Below are positions 1 to 27,325 of a stretch of DNA of 64,000 nt, piece after piece. Numbering within the stretch: the stretch's first letter is position 1; each line of letters opens with the position of its first letter. Made by a program: the position numbers and the translations under genes. The notes under the pieces are model-generated. The model was not told the origin of the DNA and searched no databases. It saw only the letters and a program-made list of their open reading frames with translations. This DNA comes from Pocillopora verrucosa (taxonomy: Eukaryota > Cnidaria > Anthozoa > Scleractinia > Pocilloporidae): contig NC_089322.1 of NCBI RefSeq assembly GCF_036669915.1, positions 13,416,678-13,480,677 on the forward strand, in the 5' to 3' direction.

Positions 1-620
1 TTCTGTTTTCGGATAAGGGACTTTATCTCTAGAATGTAAGCCTTCAATGCTTCAGATTATATTTCACACAGTCTAATGTGCCGCTATCTCGCATAGAACA
101 CAGGTGTGGTGTCAACTTCCAAGGTTAAGAAAACACAATCAAGTGAGAATATCTTTGGATATCTTTTGGTGATTTTAGTTAGCTTGGGCGAGAGCTGTAG
201 CAGCAAGACATGTTACATAAAAAAAAAAGACTTTTAGATCCAAGATTCATGGTACCTTCCACTCAGTTTGTTCAAGCTATTTCCCCCATACGTTCAAATA
301 CTTGTCTTACTGAGCATCTAATTAAACTGGCGTAATAACTTGTTTATTTAGGAAATAGGTGATGACATTATTTAGCTTGTCTCCTTTTTTAAATACTACA
401 GATAACAGTGTTAAATCAGCAAAATGCAGTAGGAAAAAGCAGCCAAGCCCTTAGATATTCAAAGAGGGTAATTGGGTAATTGTGTCACTGTAGTACTGAG
501 TCGGTGAGGGGTATTAAAAGATAATTTGGTTTCATCAATTGAATTGATAATATAAACTGACCAGCGTAAAGAGTTTGTAAAGCATCTGCCACGTGAACCT
601 TCTTTACCTCTATCTGCTTT
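1..620. other. Intergenic sequence with dispersed repeats
   Basis: No coding exon is supported here. Bases about 350-475 are a diverged copy of the local repeat found again near 2.6, 3.9 and 4.3 kb. Bases about 490-560 resemble the terminal repeat of the GIY-YIG element at 35.9 kb, with a G-rich lead-in followed by a run like AAAAGATAATTTGG and a TTGATAAT motif. Confidence 0.4.
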
Positions 621-640
621 GAATTCTATCATTCCAGGTG

Positions 641-789
641 CGCCACGGTCTACGGTCCCTAGACACCAGGCTCATCCTTAGCTTCATCTCTTCCCTGTTG
701 TCCTTGCGGCCTCGGGGCGCCGGTAATTCACGGCATTCCAGGTATGCCATTCGATCCAGGAATCCCGGAAAATCCGGGTGCAAAAATAG
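641..789 (-). pseudogene. Decayed collagen-like Gly-X-Y exon
   Basis: Read on the minus strand, one frame gives repeated Gly-X-Y triplets (for example GFSGIPGSNGIPGMP) followed by an in-frame TGA where a GGA glycine codon would fit. Further on, AGG (Arg) stands at another glycine position and the frame then closes with more stops. Short stretches such as the one reading APGM match the neighbouring collagen exon at 0.95-1.2 kb, so the two look like duplicates. Loss of glycine codons and the stop indicate a non-functional exon. Confidence 0.6.
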
Positions 790-943
790 GTCTCTGGAAA
801 GAAAAAAATATACACAGCTTGGGTGGAAAACAACAAGAAAACATTTTTAGTGCAGAGAAATTTCTTATAATGATAATGTAAGGAATAAATTGAACAGTTG
901 AAAATCTTCATAAAAATTTCCTTATTTTCACGTTTCCACTGTC

Positions 944-1226
944 CTAATTATCTTCTCCTTTCCACACACACTGTTTCCAGTTGGTCTGTGACACTGCACT
1001 ATTCACGATTTCTCCTTTCTCTCCTTTAGATCCCTGCTCTCCTTTCACACCCTTGATTCCTGGCGGTCCACTGCTACCACGTGACCCTTCATGACCTTTA
1101 TCTCCTTTTATTCCCATCATTCCAGGTGCACCATTTTTACCAAGTGACCCTGGATTTCTTTTTTCTCTTCTTGACACCAGGCTTTCCCTCAAGTCCATCT
1201 TTTCTCTTCTCTTTCAGCCATATCGG
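944..1226 (-). pseudogene. CTHRC1-like collagen exon with frameshift
   Basis: The minus strand encodes a short collagen helix with GxY repeats (NGAPGMMGIKGDKG and GSSGPPGIKG), followed by NWKQCVWK. In collagen triple helix repeat-containing protein 1 relatives, a Gly-X-Y stretch also leads into an NWKQC-type segment that begins the C-terminal globular domain. Two defects are visible. Upstream (1154-1226) the collagen frame reads DGLEGKPGVK and then shifts relative to the rest. After NWKQCVWK no GT donor follows; the frame ends at a stop a few codons later. No globular domain was found downstream. Best read as a fragment of a secreted extracellular-matrix gene. A functional gene with exons outside the window is less likely. 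Confidence 0.6.
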
Positions 1227-1612
1227 TAAATATCAATTTGCTAAATTTATCGTTTTCGCAGGGTTTTAAAATAATGTTATATATATTTCACGGAGAGAAA
1301 TTCTCTCAGTTCCAAGGAAGAATTAGAAAACAATCTTATGCCGCTGTAATGGTATTTCCAGAGAATGACAACTCGCCCCTTCAAAGGAGCTATCGCTTCA
1401 AAGAATAAGTCAACAATTTTTAATGACCATGCGTTAACTGTACATGAAATTATGTGCAGATGGATAAGCTATGCACTTTGCTCTGTAATTTGCTTCAGGT
1501 CTCCAGAAACGTCATACTGAACATCCAAGGGCTTGATCGCTTTTGTCCTGCCGCGCTTTGCTTATTACGTATACAACATTCAGTAAATGGTTTGAACCCG
1601 TGGGTAACATGC

Positions 1613-2275
1613 AAAAGTGTAGGTTGATCGTCCGGGTGAGTGTAGTCCTGAGGAGGACTGTTCAAGTCGGTAGTGGTGACTGATGATCATCAGAGTTAAG
1701 TTAGTAGCAGTTGTCTGTCGAATCTTCTAAGTCCGGTTCGTATAAACTGATTGGTCAGTTTTGCGGCGATGTTATTGGCTGTAAGACTCAAGTGGCGTAG
1801 GTCGATCGGTCGTGGTGGGTAGGTCTCAATCCGTCGGTAAAGTTAACGAGGTCGTTCTGTTCGGTTCGTTTGTAATGTGTATGTTGTGTATGGTGCCGGT
1901 AGCGGAGTCCGTTCTAAGTTAGTAAATCAGCTTTCCAGAGTCAGTCGTTGAAAGAAGTTAGTGCTGTAGGCTAGGCAGAGTCCTATTCGATATGAGTTGG
2001 TGATGCTCAGAAAAGTGATTGTTGACGTCAGCTTTCCTATTCCTCGTCGCTTGATTGTGTTCAGTCAGTCTTGTTGTGAGGTTTCTGCCAGTCTCTCCGA
2101 TGTAGGAAGCGTGGCAGTCGAAGCAATTATACGAACCGGACTGAGAACATTTGACTGACCACAACTATTCACTTGACTCTGATGAAGACTTCCGCTCAGG
2201 TTTTCGAACCTTCAGTCACCTCTGCCCACAACAGTCCTTCTCAGGACCACACTCACCCGGACGATCAAACTACAC
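1613..2275 (-). mobile_element. Penelope-like GIY-YIG remnant with inverted ends
   Basis: The minus-strand reading frame at 1958-2164 carries CFDCHASYIGETGRNL and later TEHNQATRNRKADV. This is the GIY-YIG nuclease signature (YIGETGR, conserved R and EH) typical of Penelope-like retroelements. The piece is flanked by inverted repeats: 1613-1710 and 2165-2275 pair as reverse complements, and the best stretch (CGTCCGGGTGAGTG, then a GTCCTGAG block) is only 2-3 mismatches in about 34 bases. No reverse transcriptase is present, so this is a truncated element. Confidence 0.7.
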
Positions 2276-2559
2276 TATTAAAAATTACAACATTGTTATC
2301 TATGATCTAAATAGCAAGTCAAACTAACTATAAGGGAATGCTATCCCAAGAGGTTTGGTACGGTCTGTGACATGATCTTCGCTTGGTCTTTGGACGGTAA
2401 TCACGTATTCTGCATCAATTTTTCAGTACACGTTTTAAACAGTGTGTGTTAGATCCACTCTGAGGCGAAGTGATAGTTTTCATCTTAAAACTCATAAATG
2501 TGTATTGATAGTGGTGCAAATTGCTGAAGCGTCTTACTGAGTATCATGTCAAAATGAAA

Positions 2560-2930
2560 CAATAGTGTTTGATTGAGGAACTAGCTATAGGTGACAAAGT
2601 TAGTTTGACTCAGCTCGTTATTAAAATCACAGATAACCATGGTGTAATTAGAAAAATGCGGTAGGGTAAAGGCGGCCATACCCTCAGATGTCCATTATGG
2701 CGTTCCTAGAGACCTGAAGCGCATTTGAAAACAAAATGCGTTGCTTATCCTCCTGTACATAGTTTCACGGAAAGGTAATCAACGCATGCTCGTTGAAAAT
2801 TGTCGACATTTTTTTGTAACCAAAACTCGGGAGCAAGTTGTCATTTTCGGGAAAGCTATTACAGTAGTATACCACTGCTTTAGATCTTCCCTGAGAACTG
2901 ATAGCGTGTTCTTGTTTTCCTGCTCCTGAA
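2560..2930. repeat. Local dispersed repeat, copy 2
   Basis: This stretch aligns by eye with 3850-4100, 4195-4530 and more weakly 350-475. Shared landmarks in order are a run of AAAATGCGG followed by a CCTCAGATGT block, a GCGTTCCT/GCTTTCCT block, CTGAAGCGCATTT, GTACATAGTTTCA or its variants, and CAAGTTGTCA. Similarity to the 4.2 kb copy continues past the end given here, toward 3355. No protein is recognisable. Confidence 0.6.
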
Positions 2931-3592
2931 AAAAATCATTTACGGGCTCTTTTAAGACAAGAAATCGTAAACTTGAGTTTTCGGCCATCTCAGAAAGCTA
3001 ACTTTAGGAAATAAACTTGACTACAGAACTCCGAACCCCTTTCAAAATGTTTACACAACCAACGACGAAGCTAAGTTTCAAGTAAACTAAAGGGGCAGGA
3101 AGAGGAGAAGGTGCGAAAACCCAGTACTTCTGACAAATTCTTCGTGATTGGACAAAACGTTTTCTCTACACGTGAAATTGTCGTTTCTCTGATTTGATTG
3201 GCTGTAAACAGCTGTGAACTGGGTTTTGAGACAACAGATTTCGTCGTGAAACTCTCAGTATGTATCATGAAATTACATGTATTCCATGGATAAATTGTTG
3301 TTCTTAAAATGAGCGTAATGACCTTCCGCTTCTTTTTCAAAATTCTAACTTCCAAGAAGTAAAATTTAAGAAATTCGTTGGGTAAGTTTTATTTAAACGG
3401 AACTGGTGAGTATCTTTTACTTTACCTTGCAGGCCAGTCAATGAATTCAGATGAATTGTGGTTATAATCGGATGATTACTTTGCACTGACTTTGCATTCA
3501 CTATGAAATAGCTACGGTATCTCCTTATTTACATGCTTTTGTATATCCTACAGTATTTGCTTATATGTTAACTGTCAACTGTCATGTTAAAA

Positions 3593-3624
3593 CATAGTTA
3601 GTCTCCTCTACTAACTATGGTTAA
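3593..3624. repeat. Perfect 10-bp hairpin, first copy
   Basis: CATAGTTAGT and ACTAACTATG form a perfect 10-bp inverted repeat around a 4-nt spacer. The same hairpin recurs at 4152-4184. Its function is unknown. Confidence 0.7.
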
Positions 3625-3849
3625 AATCAGAATATTTACAAGGCAGTGGTAGTACTGAACGATAGGAAGTCTGAAACTACTCGAAATCACACACGGTTGA
3701 ACAACTTGAACCTGAAATTTTTATTTTATTAATGTTTTAACATTTATTAATGAGGCGCGTAATGACCAATGTTCACTACTAATACATACCCGGAAAATCT
3801 GGCCGGTACAGATTTCAGACGCGTCTCGCTGCAAATCTCGTTAGACTGA

Positions 3850-4100
3850 AACAATGATTTGATTGAGGAAATGCGGTGATGAAATATACTTAACTATTTG
3901 GCCCGGCCAGTCATTAATTAATATTACAAAAAACCATGTTGTATTTAAAAAAAACCGGTCAAGCCCTCAAATGTTCAGTATGGCGTTCCTGTACATTATT
4001 TTCGTATAGTTAATGCATGCTCAATAAAAATTGGCGTATTTTTATTCGTAGGGGGAGCTTTCGAGGCGGTGTTACTGATTTTTATCTTCAAAATCTGTTC
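3850..4100. repeat. Local dispersed repeat, copy 3
   Basis: Third and most diverged copy of the family at 2560-2930. It lacks the CTGAAGCGCATTT block but keeps the TGATTTGATTGAGGAAAT-like lead, the CTCAAATGTTCAGTATGGC block and the GCATGCTCAATAAAAATTG block. Confidence 0.55.
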
Positions 4101-4151
4101 ACGTGTTTAATTATGATGCAAATTGCGGACTCGACCAAGGATCTCATAAAA

Positions 4152-4184
4152 CCATAGTTAGTCTCCTCTACTAACTATGATAAA
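4152..4184. repeat. Perfect 10-bp hairpin, second copy
   Basis: Second occurrence of the CATAGTTAGT / ACTAACTATG hairpin, about 560 bp from the first and at the same place relative to the neighbouring local repeat. Confidence 0.7.
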
Positions 4185-4194
4185 ACTAAACAGT

Positions 4195-4715
4195 TCTACG
4201 TTTGATTAAGAAAATAGGCGATAGAAACCTTAGTTGGACCTGTCTTTATTCCAGTCTTACAGGTAACAGTGTTGTAATGTGCAAAATGCGGCAGGATAAA
4301 AAGCGGCAAAGTCCTCAGATGTTCAGTGTGGCTTTCCTCTACGCCTGAAGCGCATTTCAGAGCAAAGTGCATTGCTTATCTTCCCTTACATAATTTCATG
4401 GCATGGTGAACTCATCAACAATGAACTCATAAACAGTAATTTTTCTGTAGCCAGAGCTCATTAGAAGGGGCAAGTTGTCACTTTCTCGAAAACTATTGCA
4501 GTGCGTCTTGATTGCTTTCTAAATCTTCTCTGGAACGGAGAAAAATTTCTCTCTGCGAAATATATGGAGCATTTCTTAGTTATACGAAAACGATGAATTT
4601 AGATATTTACAGATCTGGCAAATACAATAAGGAATTAAATGTATTCCATCGTCAGCCGCTTCTATTTCAAAATCTGATTTCCAAGACTCAGTTAGCACAC
4701 AAATTCTTCATGTAA
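4195..4715. repeat. Local dispersed repeat, copy 4
   Basis: Fourth copy of the local family. Its distal part (4600-4700, with ATGTATTCCAT and TTTCAAAAT blocks) also matches 3270-3350, so copies 2 and 4 share at least 500 bp of layout. It ends about 300 bp before the first exon of the WD40 gene. The small ORF inside it is judged non-coding. Confidence 0.55.
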
Positions 4716-5025
4716 CTTCTAGCGATATTAAAAATAATTATGACTATCAATACTTTAGTTATTTTTATTGTATTATCAACGATTGGCGATCAGTTTTTGG
4801 TGCGAATAATAGGAGTTGTAGCATTTTTCAGGCTACTCAACTCAACTTGGTGCCTGGCTGACGTGACCGACGGGACACTGGAAACGACCAACAGGACAGA
4901 TCACCGATTTGGACTGGCACTAGTTGTGATTGCTATGGTTTCTTGTGATTTCTTGTTGATAGAATATGGCGGCGAGAATTGATCGAAAGATCACCAATGT
5001 TATCTGCCCTTGAATTTTCGAGATC

Positions 5026-20774
<15,749 letters not shown>

Positions 20775-23700
20775 CAGCAGAAATACAAGCGAGGCTAGGC
20801 TCCGTGCATGAGAAGATCTTGAGAGGAAACCCTCCGCTACCCCTTCTGGCCAGAACAAGAACTGAGAATTGAGAGTATTAATAAGAATACTTAAGTTCTA
20901 TCAATTGTATCACGATGTAGTCACTAAGGATGCAGATGGAAAAGTTTCGACTGCATATAACTTTCTGCAAGCCGTTAGAGAACAGAGGGTTGTTTCTAAA
21001 ATTGTAAATAAGTGAATGTTCAATTTGTATTTATAAATCCGATGTTTTATTTCGTGGATCTTTTTGTCTGAGCTTGTTTCTAGTCCATAATCCTTTATTT
21101 TTGTTTGAGTAATCGGATTCCCCCGAGCACATTACTACCTATGTTCTGCCTTGAGCTTAAATTATGCTTCACCAGCTAATGACCTTGGGTCTAACTGTTC
21201 TGTAATCCGACAAATCAAGAAAGGGTGTAAATTTCTAACGAAACTGTGGTGGTGCGTCAGTTGAGGATATAACAAGAGAATTTGGTTTTGTCAGCTGAGT
21301 TGATTTTAAATGTAAATTGGCCATCGTGAAAAGTTTCTGAAGCCCACTTCTCGAGCGTTAGTCCTTCGTTATTTGCTCTGACGATGGGGGAACATTCGAA
21401 GGGCCAGCTTTACAAACCCTATTATGATTCGCTTTTGAAAGCTGCAGCTATGCCTGAGCTTTTGCGCCTCATGACATGGCGTACTCATATGTACGTGTTT
21501 TACGTATGGTAGTTCCGATGTTTTGAACACCTTCAAATAACTGTCGAGACTCCCTTCCCTTCAAATAACCTCAAGTGATCCTGTGTTTTGCTGATAAACA
21601 ACCGTTTAGTTACCCTAGGGTTTCAGCGTGATTCACCTCTTGCCACACAGAGAGCGCCAAGCGAGGTTCAAGAACAGCAGGTATTTCACAATTGAACAAT
21701 GCGCCACCAGTTCAGAGTATATGTGAACAATAGATTACCTCTTATGTTGTCATTGAGTCGAACGGGCGGTAAGGAAAATAAATCACGAAATCCGCTCATA
21801 ACACAGTTCGGTGTAAATCTTTAATGTGCTTCTTCCAACGAGCTATCCATCTTTGGTTTTAGTTACCCGGCGTTTAAACTTGAAGTGGGACGTTTCTGTT
21901 GAATGATTTTGGACTCTAGTGAAGCAGTTTAGGTAAGACCCTTTTACAGTTTTCTTTACTGTTTAATATATTTGATTTCAACTTAAGAAAAAAACAGAAT
22001 TGGGGCAGAAAGGAAGGTAAGAATCGATCGTAAATGTGATATTAAAACGGAGATTAAAAGGGACTTACCCTAATTATTTTCCACATAAACACAGAAAAAA
22101 CCTTCGATTGAACCGTTTTCCCGTGTTGTTACCGAGTCAGATATAAGTTCGATTTAATTATTTTGAACTCAGTAAGAAGCTTAACGATATCAGAGGCAGT
22201 GTGTCTCGACTAGACAGGAAATTTAAGTATTTTCATCGACTTCTTAGTCAATTGCGTGGCCATAACGATCACAAAACATATACTCTCTAGTGAATCAAAA
22301 TGAACCCTGACTTCTGTGTCGAAAACAGTCACGGTGTCAGATGTAGGATTACACCATAATTGCGCTCAGCCACCATCAGAAATGCATTTGTCGATGGCAG
22401 AATATGAAAATGAGTATTTGGGCGGCGAACTGAGCTTGGCGAGATTTTCTATGAGAGTGCTTTACACCGAATCAGTGAGCATTCGCTTGTCTTGACTTTA
22501 ATTCAAAATTTGCGACCAATAAAGCATTTTAGAGTCTCACGACAGTTTCTATGTTGTTGACAATTATGATGTTAAACCAGTAATCAGATATTACTACAAG
22601 TAATTCCTTATTTGTAGTATTACGGACAAGATTACAGGGTTAATGAAACTTAATAGGGCAGCCAATCAAGGAGCTTCATGTTTCGGCACGTGTTGTTCAC
22701 AGCCATGAACAATATTATATATCACTGTTCACTGAAGTGGATGTGATAAGAGACCGCTGATCACAGACACCGAGGTGAATAGCTGTTTCAGTATATACTA
22801 AAGATATTACGGTACAAAATGAAATTATTTTCACTTATTTATTTCTGCAACGATTACAATATTTTCAGGCGCAAATCCCGTGCGAGTTGCTCGGAGGTTA
22901 ATTAATAAAGGATATTCAGTGTTAAATGGCCAATCAGAACGCGCCTTCGACGCTATCCACTGTTTTAGTATTTTCTATAAGGGATTACATCAGCTGAACT
23001 GTCTTCAATATACCTCTCTTTTTTCATTATACCGGCCTGCGGAAATCATTTCCGTCAGCGTAAAAAAAAGTAATTCTGGTAATAATTACGATGGTGAGCG
23101 TTGCAGACCTAAGCTAAGTAGACTGAACAACAATGCATGAATTATAAATGATATGTTTTGTCAGACCAACTCACACCTGTGGGCAAAGACAGAAAGTTCA
23201 TGCGCTTCGTGGAAGATATCAAATCAAACATGCAAGAAGCCAGTGATCCTGCAATAAGATCACTTTGTTTCCACTGTATTTATATTCGCACACTTGTTTT
23301 GCCAAGGCCACGGCGACAAAACTCAGTTATGTCATTAGTCTGCAATGATAACGTTTCGCGGTCAGTGAGTACGGTGTCCTTACGAAGACAAATCTCTTCT
23401 CAAACAACGAACTCTTTTTTTCTGGAAGGATAGAAGTTTGTTACATTCCAGGTTTGTTCAGTCAATCAAAGTTAAGATGCCCAGTCAAATTCTACTATGA
23501 ATCCAGGGCTTTCAGGAAAAATTTACAAATGATTGATATAGCACCAACAGAAGATTCCACCCAAAAGAGGTCGCTAAACATCGTAAGAAGACCCAGTTTT
23601 GTCCCGACAAGAACTACTGGAGTCGTAGTAGAATTTTACTGTATCGAACCTGGATTCCTCTAAATCGAGCAGCCTTTGAAACTTTTGCAAAAGCTTGTTC

Positions 23701-24116
23701 TAATCCTTTGTCCTATTGGCTAACTGGCCATGATCCCGCTATTTCATTTTATTGGTAAATGGACGGTAGATATTTTGATAAGAGCGCGCCCTCGTCTCGC
23801 TATGGCTTGGGTTCGATTCCCAATTCTGTCGTCACATGTAGGTCGAGTTCGTTGTTGGTCCCCGTCCCCGTCCGTCCGAGGTTTTATATCCAAGTCCTAC
23901 GGTCTTCCTCTCTCCATGAAACAAACATTCAAGATTTCAATTCGACCTGCAGACAATGGGCAAGGAGAGCCACTTCGCCGATATCCTGAGCTAAATTGCC
24001 ATTTTTATTATTGTGATACTGTAGTCAGTGTTACATTATCATCATATCATCATAATCATCATTATTATTATTATTACTTTAAACAGCTTCATTGACGTAT
24101 GTCTTACATTCCAGGC
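20775..24116. other. Intergenic region with repeats, no gene recognised
   Basis: About 3.3 kb between the WD40 gene and the discoidin gene. Bases 21240-21430 are a solo copy of the GIY-YIG element's terminal hairpin (GTAAATTGGCC, then GAGCGTTAGTCCTTCGTTA). Bases 23710-23990 look like a SINE fragment, with a B-box-like GGGTTCGATTCCC at about 23807 and an ATC/ATT-rich tail near 24030-24080. Open frames at 22880-23660 have no recognisable domain and no convincing splice pattern. Confidence 0.5.
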
Positions 24117-25677
24117 ATGGTCTGCCACCGACCCTCACCAATCCTTTTGATTGGTTTTCTCTGCTTTGTTTTGACATTTGGCGAAGAAGGAGATAATGGT
24201 AAGGCGAATCAAACCGATTAATTTAAATTTTGTTGCTATATGTATGCAGTACCACACAATGAAAAAAAATAAGTGGAGAGGGAGAGAGAAAATGACGGAG
24301 AGAAGTCGAGGCACCGACACCCGTATCGTAGCCTGCGAGCAGTCCATCATTATTGGAGTTTTCGGTGCGAGCGTTTCTTCGTCTGCAAGGAATTATGTGG
24401 CTTTGAGCCGCGCGAGCCGGTTAGAGGTCAGTGGAGTAGCTGTGAACCTTTATCCGACTCGTCTCAAATCTCCACGCGGGAAGAGAAACGCACGTCTTGC
24501 AAAGCTGACAATGAGGCCCTGGTCGTAGGTTACTCGTATTACTAATAGGATACTCTGCCACTTTAACCAAGCAAAGAGACTCGCTACAAGTTAATTTAAC
24601 ATCTTTCTTTGTTTTGAATACTTTCATGATCTGTTACTACTACTCAACAGGCTGTTTTGAAGCACTTGGGATTCAATCAGGCGAGTTTGACGATGGAGAG
24701 ATTGCAGCCTCTAGTATGCTGAAGAACTTTTCATCAACTGACGCCTGGTGTCCACCAAAAGTCGATGAAAATCAATATCTGCAGGTGGATTTGTCAAGAA
24801 AAACAGAAATAACAAAACTTGCCACCCAAGGGGAGATTGGTAGTAAGGACAGACATGTGAAGACTTATGCATTACTTTATAGTGATGATGGAAAAAAATG
24901 GAAACAGTATGAGAGTCATGGAAAGGAGAAGGTGAAGTTATTGCACATCTTAATTTCATTCATTTTATCTCTCAGTTAGTACGTGCGCTATGATTGCCGG
25001 GTCAATTTAGCGGGCCGTGATACATTTCACAGCCTGCTAAATTTATAGGTTTGGTTAACTTAAAATCTTTCCTCTCTATTTGAACCCAGAGATATAATAT
25101 GTGTCTTAGCAACCTCGTTTTCTCGGTCCTCACTGTAAGTAACGGGACCTTGTTTTTTCCGCCCGGACTATATATGGCCGCGGGAAAACAAATCGGTCCG
25201 AAACTTATAGTACGGACTTCGAACTTGGTTATTCATACATTTTCTAGCGTTAGACCCCTGCAACTAAAAAATTACTCCCCTTCAAAGTTCTCTCTTTGAT
25301 TTTGTTATAGATATTTAAAGCCAACAACGATTCTTTCACAGTTCATCATAACTTGTTAGACAAACCTCTTGTTACGCGATACATTCGTGTCAATCCAAGG
25401 ACATGGGAAAACGCTATTTGTTTGAGGCTTGAGTTATATGGATGTGATGGTAAGCTTACTTGACGTTTCTTACAAACCGTCAATTTAACAAATAAATTCT
25501 ACGTTACTCCTTGATACTGTATTGATATTTTAAGGAGAAATTCTCTCTTAGTTAAACGACCCTTAAACTCCCTCTCCGCAAGAACTACGGGAGACCTTTT
25601 CGGCTAAAAATCAAATAACTCTTTTTTGTTTTTTCAAAGACTCGTATACGTGTGTTAGACTTGTGGATTCAAAATGA
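24117..25677 (+). CDS. Secreted single discoidin (F5/8 type C) domain protein
   Basis: Four exons: 24117-24198, 24651-24931, 25311-25449 and 25640-25677, giving 179 residues with all junctions GT-AG and in phase. Residues about 1-22 are a signal peptide with a hydrophobic core (ILLIGFLCFVLTF). The rest is one discoidin/F5-8C fold. It opens CFEALGIQSGEF, has FSSTDAWCPPKVDENQYLQV and TEITKLATQG in the middle, and ends KPLVTRYIRVNPRTW and then CLRLELYGC. The first and last Cys fit the family's conserved disulfide. Discoidin domains bind glycans or phospholipids on cell surfaces or matrix, so an extracellular lectin-like or adhesive role is inferred. A splice acceptor just upstream of the ATG suggests a 5' UTR exon. 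The short last exon (11 residues after the split Asp codon) is the least certain part; alternative 3' exons could add more domains. Confidence 0.75.
24340..24540. repeat. Dispersed GC-richer repeat (three copies in window)
   Basis: In intron 1 of the discoidin gene. Shares CGAGCGTTTCTTCGTCT-type and GACTCGTCTCAAATCTCC-type blocks with 16545-16640 and 19375-19640. Local GC is higher than its surroundings. Non-coding. Confidence 0.45.
24975..25265. repeat. Dispersed repeat family C, third copy
   Basis: In intron 2 of the discoidin gene. Has ATGATTGCCGGGTCAATTT, CAGCCTGCTAAATTTATAGG, GGGACCTTGTTTTTTCCGCC and a GAACTTGGTT end. It is GC-richer than the two copies in the WD40 gene, which suggests it is younger. 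Confidence 0.5.
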
Positions 25678-27325
25678 GGACTGTAAGGCAGTTGAAAAAA
25701 ACCTAGAGGAAGAAGAAATTGCCTGTAAAAGGCCCATTTGATCACGTTTTGTTCTACGCACAATTAGAGCTCCCTTTAAGTGACTGTCGTAAAAACCAAA
25801 ACCAATGTAATTGTCACAGCCAACCATAACAACACGAGGAGCCACTGAAACTCGAATTCGGGAAAAAAGCAAACTTCCTTAAGCGCGGGAAAATGAAGGC
25901 GACTAAGGTGCGATTGGTTTTAGTTTTGAATCTGATTGATTGAGAAAGTAGCGCGAGCTTTCTGGACCAATTACTTATCGAAGTAAAGCAAAACCAAAGT
26001 ACTCCTGGATTACTCTCGTCACTCAACTACAAACTTCTCAGTCATAAGTAATCTACCGAAATATGTGAGGACCAGTGATAAAAGAATATTCAGATAGCTT
26101 GGAAGATTATGCAAAAAAAATGTGAGTTACAGCAATTTAGTGATTGCTAATTCGCGTTATTTTTCACTCTGCAGTGTGAGGACTGCAGCAGCATGACTCA
26201 GCAGATGTGTGTCTACACACCACTATATCTTAAGATCTCAATTATGTAAAATAGACAGACAAGGAAGTTAATTGATGATATTGGACACGAGGAAGATAGT
26301 CGTCCTCGTTGGATATACAGAGTTACTTAACTGGAAATACGCAATGCGCAAGACAAGACAACTTTATTTGGAATTGAAAAATTAAAAACATTTCTGGAAC
26401 TACTAAGTTTGAAGCCAAGTCGTTTGTCAATATTTTGTAGGACTATCGAACACAAGAAGGAATTAGGGAATTATTGTAGGACCACGGATATTCACAGAAA
26501 TATTCTTAGAGGTCAACTTATTGCCTTAGTATGAAAACATGGATCATGACATGTTACATTAATAATGTGTAAATATGTTGTTATAACGGGTAATATAATA
26601 ATGGATCAATATTAAAGTTACTGTTACAGTTTTCAATCATATACGTCTTTTTACTGCGGTTAAATATGTATCTCGAAGGTATAAGTTTTCCCGTCAGTCT
26701 TTGAGAAAGAAGACTAATCAGGACGCCATCGTTTGATGATACAGCGCGAATGTTTACCGTCCTACTTCTGAGAGGAATAAGGAGGGGTAGTAGCTACTCC
26801 CTTTATTAAATCCATTTTGAAATCACTGGTGATCCCTGCAATCTGATTTGTTCTCAGCAGTGCGATTCATCCACGAATCGCACTATTCTTTGCTCTAAAT
26901 CGCATCTATTTCCCAGCCGAAGAGAAAGGGACACAAAAACTAAAAAACCAATCAGATTTCAAGGCTTGTTTAAAGTAACCAATCAAATTGTAGGAAAATG
27001 AAAGACAAAGAAGTCATATTTGATGGTAAATTTTGCAACTTTTGTTCCCAATAATTTTCCTTTTTTTCTAAAACAAAAAAATGAATCATAGAGGCGATTA
27101 AATTTTGCGATTACAAAATGGATGTAATAAAATGGTGATTGAACTTCCTTCCGTGCAATTTTGGTTTAAAAACACACAAGTGATTTCAAATCGAACTCTC
27201 AATGCGTGCTTGTTCAATTTTGAATCCAAGCATATGATTTCATACCAAAATGCATTCTATTCAGTTCGATTACCATTATTCGTCCCACGGTGTGTAACTT
27301 TACCAATGAAATATTCCTCTTCGTC
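25678..27325. other. Intergenic region, no gene recognised
   Basis: Lies downstream of the discoidin gene (+) and the carboxypeptidase gene (-), which converge here. No exon with coding character was found. Bases 26830-27050 have the look of a dispersed repeat (AGTGCGATTCATCCACG / GAATCGCACT is an imperfect inversion). Bases 26610-26640 include ATTAAAG, a weak polyadenylation-signal variant. Confidence 0.4.

Noticed and set aside
4740..4982. 80-codon ORF just upstream of the WD40 gene
   Set aside because: Hydrophobic but with no family match; it overlaps the likely promoter and 5' UTR.
22880..23663. Series of plus-strand ORFs upstream of the discoidin gene
   Set aside because: Not joinable in phase with each other or with the discoidin exons; no domain signal.
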